This document shows positions 1 through 4,571 of a stretch of 5,760 nucleotides of DNA, piece by piece. The notes under the pieces were generated by a model that searched no databases, was not told the DNA's origin, and was given only the letters and a program-made list of their open reading frames with translations. Made by a program: the position numbers and the translations under genes. The DNA comes from Elusimicrobia bacterium RIFCSPLOWO2_12_FULL_59_9 (lineage in GTDB: Bacteria > Elusimicrobiota > Elusimicrobia > O2-12-FULL-59-9). How positions within the stretch are numbered: the first letter of the stretch is position 1; each line of letters begins with the position of its first letter. Where the stretch lies: the NCBI GenBank assembly GCA_001800185.1, contig MGUX01000128.1, positions 1 through 5,760 on the forward strand. Direction: 5' to 3'.

Positions 1-903
1 TTCCAGCAATAGGCTGGAAATTTCCGGGTCCAAAATTGCGGGGCCCACGAAGGGGCTTCCCTCGGAGGCGCCGCGCAGTTGCTCCAGAGTCATAAGGAGC
101 TTGTCGGGAGCGGCCACCCATGCTGGGTTTTCCAATAAAATTTCCGGACTGCTTGCGATCCAGCTTTTGCGCAGCGCGATGGGCATGCCGTCCGGAGTGA
201 GGGTCTTAACAAACAAAGACAGGGAGGTGAGGCGGCTTGGGACCTCCACCGCGCTTGATTCCGAGTCCAGATAGAGCATCCGGTTGTCCTGGATATTTAA
301 CTGCGTGGCGGCTTCCAGAACGTCGGGCTTGAGAAATCGCCCGGCCCAGCGGGCGACCGGGGCGCTCCAGTCGCGTGTTTCGGGCGCGGCAACGGGCTCT
401 TCTTGAGCGAAATGGGCCGGCGCCTCGCGGCTGAAATCGTCGTAGTCGTATTCCGCCTGGCCGCTGCGCACGCGTTGCGCCTGCTTGTTCAAGTAGCTTT
501 GGGCGGCGCGCTTGTAGAGGGCGTCCAGGTGGAGCCATAGGACTTGGCGGACGGTTTTCGCGTCCGCCTCCCTGGGTAGCTCCACAAGGGAAGAGCCGGT
601 GTTGAGCTGCTGAGCGCTGACGGGGTGGTTGTCCAGGACATAATCCCCTACGCGCAGGTCGGCGGAGGCGTAGGAGTAATCCCAGCGGTAAAGCCCGATC
701 CTGGCGCCGAAGGCGAAGTGCGCCGAGGTCTGGCTGCCGGAGTCCCAGCGGACGCCGGCGTAATAGGGCTTGGGATACCCCGGCATTTGAAGCGAGGTCG
801 TGGCGCGGGCTATTTCGTCGCGGATGGCCGAAGCGACCGCCGATTCCTGCGCGAAGCCGAAGGCCGGCAGCGATAGCGTAAACAATATCCAAGCGGGTTT
901 CAT
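1..903 (-). CDS. Exported TldD/PmbA-family paralogue, likely TldE-like partner (partial, C-terminus beyond window)
   Basis: Open for 301 codons from an ATG at 903 to the left edge with no stop. Residues 1-18 look like a Sec signal peptide: MK, a hydrophobic run, then FGFA before Gln19. The mature part follows the same plan as the upstream gene product. Shared blocks include EIAR near residue 30, GDYVLDN (upstream protein GDYALDN), RQVLWLHLDALYK (upstream RQALWILTDLAYK), TPDGM and PAILDP at 288-293. The window ends exactly where the metal site begins. Aligned without gaps from PAILDP, the first His of HEXXXH is Glu301 here; with a one-residue gap it would be Leu300. The first metal ligand therefore seems absent, as in TldE/PmbA, the non-metal partner of TldD in E. 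coli. Its ATG overlaps the upstream TGA (ATGA) and has no Shine-Dalgarno sequence, suggesting translational coupling. Family assignment is firm by paralogy; the TldE-like role is inferred because the C-terminal half is not visible. Confidence 0.82.
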   Translation of the reverse strand, partial: MKPAWILFTLSLPAFGFAQESAVASAIRDEIARATTSLQMPGYPKPYYAGVRWDSGSQTSAHFAFGARIGLYRWDYSYASADLRVGDYVLDNHPVSAQQLNTGSSLVELPREADAKTVRQVLWLHLDALYKRAAQSYLNKQAQRVRSGQAEYDYDDFSREAPAHFAQEEPVAAPETRDWSAPVARWAGRFLKPDVLEAATQLNIQDNRMLYLDSESSAVEVPSRLTSLSLFVKTLTPDGMPIALRKSWIASSPEILLENPAWVAAPDKLLMTLEQLRGASEGSPFVGPAILDPEISSLLLE

Positions 904-2591
904 TGGGGGGTTTCCGGAGAGAAGGGCGGCTTGAGTATCGGCGGCCGGCGCCGGTCATCGGGGAGACGCTCCAGCTCCACCTCCTCCAGAAGCAGGCTGG
1001 GGGCGATGTGGCTGACCATCACCGTCCCGGACTCCGCGTCGCAATAGGCGTTGACGGCTTGCGGGTCGTCGCCGGCGGCGATGATTTTTCTCAAGGTCAC
1101 CAGGGGAGTCCCAAGCATGTACACCCCCCGCACGAGGGTTTCCTCGCCCGTTTTCGCGTCGACGCGGATGACAATCTCGGGAAAGAAGCGCAGCACCTGG
1201 GAGACTTGGCGCGAGGTGGCCGTGTCGCCGCTGGAGGCCCGGCGGATTAGAAATCCATAAGGCGCCCCGCGGCGGCGGCATTCTGCCAGCAGCATGAGCT
1301 TGAGCTTTGAAACCGGCGTCGTCTCAAGACTTTGGAGGATAAGGTTGCCTATGCGCCCCATCGGACGCCGGTCCAGCGACGCTCGCCCGTGGCCGTTGGA
1401 TGCGCCGGAATTCGCGGCGGGGCGCCTGGACAACAGAAAATTTTTGAGGACTCCCTTTTCGACCAACACCACTCTTTGGGAGGCCACACCCTCGGCATCG
1501 AACGGAAAATATCCGTTCAGGCCGGTTCCCTGAAATTCCTTCATCGTCGGATCGTCGATGATGTTGATGAAATCCGGGAGAATCGCCTTGCCCATCCTGT
1601 TTTTGAAGGTTTGCCCGCCCTCTTCGCGCTGGCGTTCTCCCTCAAGTCGGTGGCCCAGCGCCTCATGCATCAAGACGGCGCTGGATTTTGGGTCCAGAAT
1701 CGCCGGAGCGGTGACGGGCTTTTGAACGGGCGCGCTTTGAAGATTTTTGACCTCCAACGCCATCTCTTTCATGCTTCGCTTGAGATCATCGAGCGCGGGC
1801 AGTTCTTCCCAGCGGGGCGCGAAATAGCGGCGGCTTAAGCTCAATTGCATGCCGTCAGGGGCGACCCCCGAAACCTCCAACTGCAGGGCCAAAGTGTTCA
1901 GGTTTTCAGGATAGGCCAGGCGCGTGCCTTCCGAATTCAAGAAGGTGACGAAATTTTCGCTGAAGTCCAGGCGGGCCTGCCCCAGGGTTAAATGGGGAAA
2001 TTGAGTGGCCCCCAGCGTCATCTGGTTGAGCGCCCGACCCCATTCCTCCGCCGACAGGGGCGGTTCGGCGGGGCGCTGCAGCGAGCGCGCGACGGCCGCC
2101 GTCGAAAAATCGGGAAGCATCTCGCGGTCCAACTCCTCGGCTTGTTTGGCTTTTTTCTCAAGGTAGTCCGCAATGGCCGATTTATAGGCGAGGTCCGTTA
2201 AAATCCAAAGGGCCTGCCGGAAACCGTCGGGTTTCATGTCCAGCGAGGCGTAGCCGCCGGCGCCCTCATGGTATTGGCCGGTGTTGTCCAGCGCGTAGTC
2301 GCCGTAGCGAACTTCGGCATAAAGTTGCTGCTGCCGGGACTGGTAAGCGCCGGCGAGGGAGCCGAATTTGGAAATCAGGGTCAGGGACCTCTGGTTGGTG
2401 AGCCGGTAGGCGACGAAATAGGGCGCGCTGAAATTGTCGAGTTTTAAATCGGCGGTGGAGCGCGCGATCTCAAGCGCCATCAAGTTCAAGGCGGGGCCGG
2501 GATCCGCAAAGGGAAGGTTGAGCGGATCGCTCCAGAGCCGGGCGGGCGCCAGAGCCAAGAAAAGGAGACAGGACAGTAATTTCCGCTTCAC
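900..2591 (-). CDS. Exported TldD-like metalloprotease (HEXXXH)
   Basis: 563 residues, complete. Residues 1-21 form a signal peptide (KRK, hydrophobic core, APA at 15-17 or WS at 20-21 as cleavage site). E. coli TldD is cytoplasmic, so export is a notable difference. The N-terminal domain (about 30-290) is the PmbA/TldD substrate-channel half. The metal motif HEALGHRLEGE is at 309-319, with His309 and His314 as ligands and Glu310 as catalytic base. Family blocks follow: DDPT at 346-349, FDAEGV at 363-368, and SNGHGRA at 398-404. Cys517 in the C-terminal AYCDAESGTV block is the probable third metal ligand, as in TldD. A proline-rich tail ends the protein. Known TldD/TldE pairs degrade unfolded peptides and trim leaders (microcin B17, CcdA); the substrate here is unknown. 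The start is GTG at 2591, overlapping the upstream TGA (GTGA) with no Shine-Dalgarno; it is chosen because the signal peptide begins there. The downstream paralogue overlaps by 4 bases, so the two are probably made together, perhaps as a heteromer. Confidence 0.93.
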   Translation of the reverse strand: MKRKLLSCLLFLALAPARLWSDPLNLPFADPGPALNLMALEIARSTADLKLDNFSAPYFVAYRLTNQRSLTLISKFGSLAGAYQSRQQQLYAEVRYGDYALDNTGQYHEGAGGYASLDMKPDGFRQALWILTDLAYKSAIADYLEKKAKQAEELDREMLPDFSTAAVARSLQRPAEPPLSAEEWGRALNQMTLGATQFPHLTLGQARLDFSENFVTFLNSEGTRLAYPENLNTLALQLEVSGVAPDGMQLSLSRRYFAPRWEELPALDDLKRSMKEMALEVKNLQSAPVQKPVTAPAILDPKSSAVLMHEALGHRLEGERQREEGGQTFKNRMGKAILPDFINIIDDPTMKEFQGTGLNGYFPFDAEGVASQRVVLVEKGVLKNFLLSRRPAANSGASNGHGRASLDRRPMGRIGNLILQSLETTPVSKLKLMLLAECRRRGAPYGFLIRRASSGDTATSRQVSQVLRFFPEIVIRVDAKTGEETLVRGVYMLGTPLVTLRKIIAAGDDPQAVNAYCDAESGTVMVSHIAPSLLLEEVELERLPDDRRRPPILKPPFSPETPQ

Positions 2592-3037
2592 GGGAGATCG
2601 TCCGGCGTCGCGGCGGTCTTGCGGAACCAGCGGCGCAGGGAATCGAGAAAAGGGACGGAGCGATTTTGGCGGCGGGCGAGCGAGAGCAGCAGCGCCAAGC
2701 CGTGTTCCGGTTCGTTGTCGCCGGAAAGCGCTTGCCGTCCAAGCCGAAGGGCGCGTTGGACCATGTCCGCCTGGGAGATATTCACCCCTTCGCCCCGGGC
2801 GATGGCGGAGGCCTCCGCGACGGCTTTAATGAGGATTTCCCGGAGCGGCGGATTTTTAGAAAGGGCGCCGCGGGGACAGTGTGACAGGGCGGCCAGGGGC
2901 TTTAATGCGGCATTGAGAATCATTCGGGTCCAAAGCAGGCGCTCCCGGCCGCGCTCGGCCGCGACCTTATAGCCGGGTTTGAAAATTGATTTCGCCCGCT
3001 TGACGGCGGGGGCGTTTCGGCGGTTCCGGGCGCGCAT
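2588..3037 (-). CDS. Orphan ketopantoate reductase-like C-terminal (ApbA_C/PanE) domain protein
   Basis: 149 residues. Residues 29-135 match the helical C-terminal domain of ketopantoate 2-reductase. The visible pattern is LLWTRMILNAALKPLAAL at 34-51 (PanE: LWRKLAVNCVINPLTA), CPRGAL at 54-59 (PanE: CPNGEL), an AEASAIARGEG helix at 74-84, and SVPFLDSL at 127-134. The N-terminal Rossmann domain with GxGxxG, which binds NADPH, is missing, and an in-frame TGA 12 bases before the ATG rules out an upstream extension. The PanE catalytic Lys is Arg38 here; Glu109 lines up with the PanE catalytic Glu, counting back from the VP pair; the SSMLQD segment is deleted. It is therefore unlikely to be a working reductase. 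Its TGA overlaps the GTG of the TldD-like gene, and the intact overlap argues against a simple dead relic. No clear Shine-Dalgarno precedes the start. It could be a reductase remnant kept for coupling, or a stand-alone helical protein with a new job. Domain homology is fairly sure; function is unknown. Confidence 0.66.
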   Translation of the reverse strand: MRARNRRNAPAVKRAKSIFKPGYKVAAERGRERLLWTRMILNAALKPLAALSHCPRGALSKNPPLREILIKAVAEASAIARGEGVNISQADMVQRALRLGRQALSGDNEPEHGLALLLSLARRQNRSVPFLDSLRRWFRKTAATPDDLP

Positions 3038-3066
3038 ACGGCTATTATTTCAAATATTCACGGGGC

Positions 3067-3103
3067 AAAAAAGAGAGCCTCGGGGATACGCCCCGAGGCT
3101 CTC
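3067..3103 (-). terminator. Strong rho-independent terminator after the 73-residue repeat protein gene
   Basis: Perfect 13-bp stem: GAGAGCCTCGGGG at 3073-3085 pairs with CCCCGAGGCTCTC at 3091-3103, with a 5-base loop at 3086-3090. On the minus strand the stem is followed at once by six T (3072-3067), so it terminates minus-strand transcripts. It lies 26 bases past the stop codon of the repeat-protein gene. On the plus strand no T-run follows, so it works in one direction only. Confidence 0.93.
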
Positions 3104-3129
3104 CTCTAAAACCTTGGATTTGCGGATGC

Positions 3130-3351
3130 TTATGCGTTGACCATCTTGGCTCTGGACACGTCGCCCTTCTTGTCCAGATAATAAAGGTATCCCGACTCCT
3201 TTTTCAATCCCAGTTTGTGGATGCTCTGGGGCTTTCCGCCTTTTTTGCCGCCGCGGGCCATCTTGGCGCGGGACACGTCGCCCTTTTTGTCGATGTAATA
3301 AAGGAATCCCGCTTCACGCGCAATTCCAACCTTCTCAACTTTTTCACCCAT
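3130..3351 (-). CDS. Small basic protein with two tandem 25-residue SRAKM repeats
   Basis: 73 residues, complete, strongly Lys/Gly-rich, with no signal peptide and no membrane segment. Residues 7-31 and 46-70 are two copies of one unit with 18 of 25 identical positions. The unit pattern is K-[VL]-G-[IL]-x-[RK]-E-x-G-[FY]-LYY-[IL]-DKKGDVSRAKM. A 14-residue basic Gly-rich linker (ARGGKKGGKPQSIH) lies between them, and only VNA follows the second unit. The LYY-x-DKKGDV stretch looks like a small beta-hairpin, faintly like choline-binding cell-wall repeats, but the basic SRAKM ending is different and could suit nucleic-acid binding. I do not recognise a named family and give no function. The start is well supported: GGAGGA at 3366-3361 sits 9 bases before the ATG. 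The gene has its own likely promoter, a structured leader and a strong terminator, so it looks like a separately controlled, possibly abundant product. It may also receive readthrough from the epimerase gene 69 bases upstream. Confidence 0.88.
   Translation of the reverse strand: MGEKVEKVGIAREAGFLYYIDKKGDVSRAKMARGGKKGGKPQSIHKLGLKKESGYLYYLDKKGDVSRAKMVNA
3142..3333 (-). repeat. Tandem in-gene repeat, two 75-base units 117 bases apart
   Basis: The two units are 3333-3259 and 3216-3142, with a 42-base linker. They encode residues 7-31 and 46-70 of the small basic protein. The DNA is still visibly similar: CCATCTTGGC occurs at 3141-3150 and 3258-3267, and GGACACGTCGCCCTT recurs just after each. 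Third-position differences show that the duplication is not very recent, while the encoded DKKGDVSRAKM end stays identical. This suggests selection on the protein repeat. Confidence 0.9.
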
Positions 3352-3360
3352 GGTCAGTGC

Positions 3361-3366
3361 TCCTCC
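3361..3366 (-). promoter_or_regulatory. Ribosome binding site of the repeat-protein gene
   Basis: The minus strand reads GGAGGA, a near-perfect anti-16S match, 9 bases before the ATG at 3351. It decides the start. It is also complementary to the upstream TTCCTCC at 3391-3385, so it could be masked by the leader RNA. Confidence 0.85.
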
Positions 3367-3406
3367 GATTTTTTATCTCGTCTGGGAGGAACAGAAGGCT
3401 TCCTCC
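3361..3406 (-). promoter_or_regulatory. Structured mRNA leader with competing pairings (candidate anti-SD switch)
   Basis: The leader contains GGAGGAA (3406-3400), an 8-base loop, TTCCTCC (3391-3385), an 18-base spacer and the Shine-Dalgarno GGAGGA (3366-3361). The central TTCCTCC can pair perfectly with the first element (7 bp) or cover the ribosome binding site (6 bp), but not both. The first hairpin would leave the site free and the second would block it. The pairing is seen directly; that it regulates translation is inferred. No T-run follows the first hairpin, so it is not a terminator for the epimerase gene. Confidence 0.45.
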
Positions 3407-3417
3407 GCGACCGGCTT

Positions 3418-3447
3418 ATATTAGCACAATTCTCGTCGGGGATGCAA
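3418..3447 (-). promoter_or_regulatory. Candidate sigma-70 promoter of the repeat-protein gene
   Basis: The minus strand has TTGCAT (-35, 3447-3442), an 18-base spacer, and TAATAT (-10, 3423-3418) preceded by TGC, an extended -10. Transcription would start near 3411, giving a leader of about 60 bases. The -35 lies inside the last codons of the epimerase gene, and the epimerase TAA stop forms the first three bases of the -10. Confidence 0.5.
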
Positions 3448-4521
3448 GGGCTCTTCGACGGTCGACGATGCCGGCGCGCTCAGCCTAATCAGGGGCCCGC
3501 GCCGCGCGAAGTCGCCCTGCGGTTGGGGTCCGGCGATGAGATGGTCTGAGTCCAGGTCGACGGCGCTGAAGGCCCCCGTCCCGCAGGCTAGATGAACGCT
3601 GGCCGAAAGTCCCCGGGCGGATTCCTGCATGCAGCCTATCATGAGCTTTTTGCCGGCGGCTGTGGCCAAGGCGATGATATCGAGCGCCATTAAAATGCCG
3701 CATTTGGCGATCTTGACGTTTAAAATGTCGGCGGCCTCCGCGTCGAGAACCTCCAAGGCCTGCCGGGGCGACATCACCGATTCATCCAGCGCCACTGGAA
3801 TGGGCAGCCGTTTTCTGAGTTCGCGGTGCTCCGTGAGGGCGCTTCGGGGAAGGGGCTGTTCCAAAAAGAGCGGACGGACGCCAATTTTTAGGCAGGCTTC
3901 GACGAACCGGCAGGCGCTTTCGACGCTCAGACCCTGGTTTCCGTCCAATATAATCCGGGCGCCGGGCGCCGCGGCGCGAACCTGCAGGACTCTTTGAAGG
4001 TCTTCCCGGCTGTTGCGCGCGCCGAGCTTGACTTTAAGGGTATCGAAACCCTCCGCCGCCGCCTCAACGGCGGCGCGGCCGGCCGCCTTGGCAGGCAGCG
4101 CCGAAATGGTGATATCCGTTTTCAACGATTTCTTTTCGGCGCCGAGCCAACGGTGGAGGCTTGTTCCCAGCGCCCGCGTCCAGGCGTCCAGAAGAGCGCA
4201 CTCAAAAGCCGCGACCGCCGGTTGGCAGCCCGGCTCTTGCCGCCAAGCGGCTTCAATGAGGCGCCTCCATCTCCGGCAGTCCTGGCCGAGGGCTCGCCCT
4301 CCGAGCCGCCGCAAAACGGCGGCCATATTTCCGGCGCTTAAATGTTTTAGGGCCAGGGAGGTGGAAGCTTCGCCGTAGCCTTCGGCCCCGCCGGCGAGCG
4401 TCAATTGAAAACCCGCGTTGCGGGTCGCCGTCTTGACCCCGAGAGCCGTGACAAAAGGGCGCTTGAGCTTCAACCGGAGGTCCGATATCCGGAAGGAGCG
4501 TATGCGAAACGGGTTGGCCAT
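3421..4521 (-). CDS. Dipeptide epimerase (L-Ala-D/L-Glu epimerase type, enolase superfamily)
   Basis: 366 residues, complete, the usual length for the family; cytoplasmic, with no signal peptide. The N-terminal capping domain (about 6-125) is followed by the barrel domain. Catalytic acid/base lysines are Lys165 in the KVK motif (163-165) and Lys270 in NVKIAKCG. Mg2+ ligands are Asp193 (ILDGNQ), Glu221 (FLEQPL) and Asp246 (ALDES). The MIGCMQES loop (294-301) and the DLD motif (Asp322, Asp324), which holds the dipeptide alpha-ammonium, mark the dipeptide epimerase group (YcjG/YkfB-like) rather than muconate enzymes or O-succinylbenzoate synthase. Characterised members epimerise L-Ala-D-Glu from murein recycling, but relatives accept other dipeptides, so the substrate is not settled. 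It is divergent from the tryptophanase-family gene across a 50-base gap. No Shine-Dalgarno precedes the ATG at 4521, and the likely -10 is very close, so the message may be leaderless. The extreme C-terminus (after about 345) is variable and basic. Confidence 0.93.
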   Translation of the reverse strand: MANPFRIRSFRISDLRLKLKRPFVTALGVKTATRNAGFQLTLAGGAEGYGEASTSLALKHLSAGNMAAVLRRLGGRALGQDCRRWRRLIEAAWRQEPGCQPAVAAFECALLDAWTRALGTSLHRWLGAEKKSLKTDITISALPAKAAGRAAVEAAAEGFDTLKVKLGARNSREDLQRVLQVRAAAPGARIILDGNQGLSVESACRFVEACLKIGVRPLFLEQPLPRSALTEHRELRKRLPIPVALDESVMSPRQALEVLDAEAADILNVKIAKCGILMALDIIALATAAGKKLMIGCMQESARGLSASVHLACGTGAFSAVDLDSDHLIAGPQPQGDFARRGPLIRLSAPASSTVEEPLHPRRELC

Positions 4522-4542
4522 AGTTTCAATTTATACTAAAAT
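4514..4542 (+). promoter_or_regulatory. Candidate promoter of the tryptophanase-family gene
   Basis: TTGGCC at 4514-4519, a 17-base spacer and TAAAAT at 4537-4542 would start transcription near 4549, about 23 bases before the ATG. The -35 lies in the first codons of the divergent epimerase gene. This leaves no room for a long tnaC-type leader peptide as in E. coli. Confidence 0.45.
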
Positions 4543-4546
4543 TGAA
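4525..4546. promoter_or_regulatory. Perfect 8+8 bp palindrome, candidate shared operator
   Basis: TTCAATTT (4525-4532) and AAATTGAA (4539-4546) are exact inverted repeats around ATACTA. The 22-bp element sits between two divergent genes and overlaps the candidate -10 boxes in both directions, the expected place for a dimeric repressor. The symmetry is seen; the binding is inferred. No regulator gene is visible in the window. Confidence 0.5.
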
Positions 4547-4562
4547 TCAACCCCGCGGTCAA
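4533..4562 (-). promoter_or_regulatory. Candidate promoter of the dipeptide epimerase gene
   Basis: On the minus strand TTGACC (4562-4557), an 18-base spacer and TAGTAT (4538-4533) lie just before the epimerase ATG at 4521; an overlapping TATAAA at 4535-4530 is an alternative -10. Either choice puts the transcript start within a few bases of the ATG, leaving no space for a ribosome binding site. Confidence 0.4.
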
Positions 4563-4566
4563 GGAG
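4561..4566 (+). promoter_or_regulatory. Ribosome binding site of the tryptophanase-family gene
   Basis: AAGGAG lies 5 bases before the ATG at 4572. This favours 4572 over the in-frame ATG at 4581, which would be 14 bases away. Confidence 0.8.
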
Positions 4567-4571
4567 CTTCT

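Noticed and set aside
206..958. 250-codon minus-strand open frame rich in Arg, Pro and Gly
   Set aside because: It is out of frame with the paralogue at 903-1, which has a signal peptide, TldD-family blocks and a coupled start. The Arg/Pro/Gly composition is typical of a GC-rich shadow frame.
1332..1838. 168-codon plus-strand open frame
   Set aside because: It lies antisense within the well-supported TldD-like gene, with no ribosome binding site and no recognisable domain.
3043..3057. Imperfect AT-rich palindrome ATTATTT-C-AAATATT before the orphan-domain gene
   Set aside because: Short, one mismatch, and AT-rich, so chance is likely; too weak to call an operator.
900..3351. RiPP or microcin system: small protein as precursor, TldD pair as leader protease
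   Set aside because: The small protein has no Cys/Ser/Thr-rich core or leader-like split, no modifying enzyme or exporter is present, a strong terminator separates it from the TldD operon, and the TldD-like proteins are exported while the small protein has no signal.
3385..3406. GGAGGAA/TTCCTCC hairpin as terminator of the epimerase gene
   Set aside because: The stem is only 7 bp with an 8-base loop and no T-run follows on either strand; a leader role for the next gene fits better.
3629..4378. Several plus-strand open frames opposite the epimerase
   Set aside because: They run antisense to catalytic motifs of the enolase-superfamily gene and have shadow-like composition.
4549..4571. tnaC-like leader peptide upstream of the tryptophanase-family gene
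   Set aside because: The predicted leader is only about 23 bases and contains no short frame with a Trp codon.
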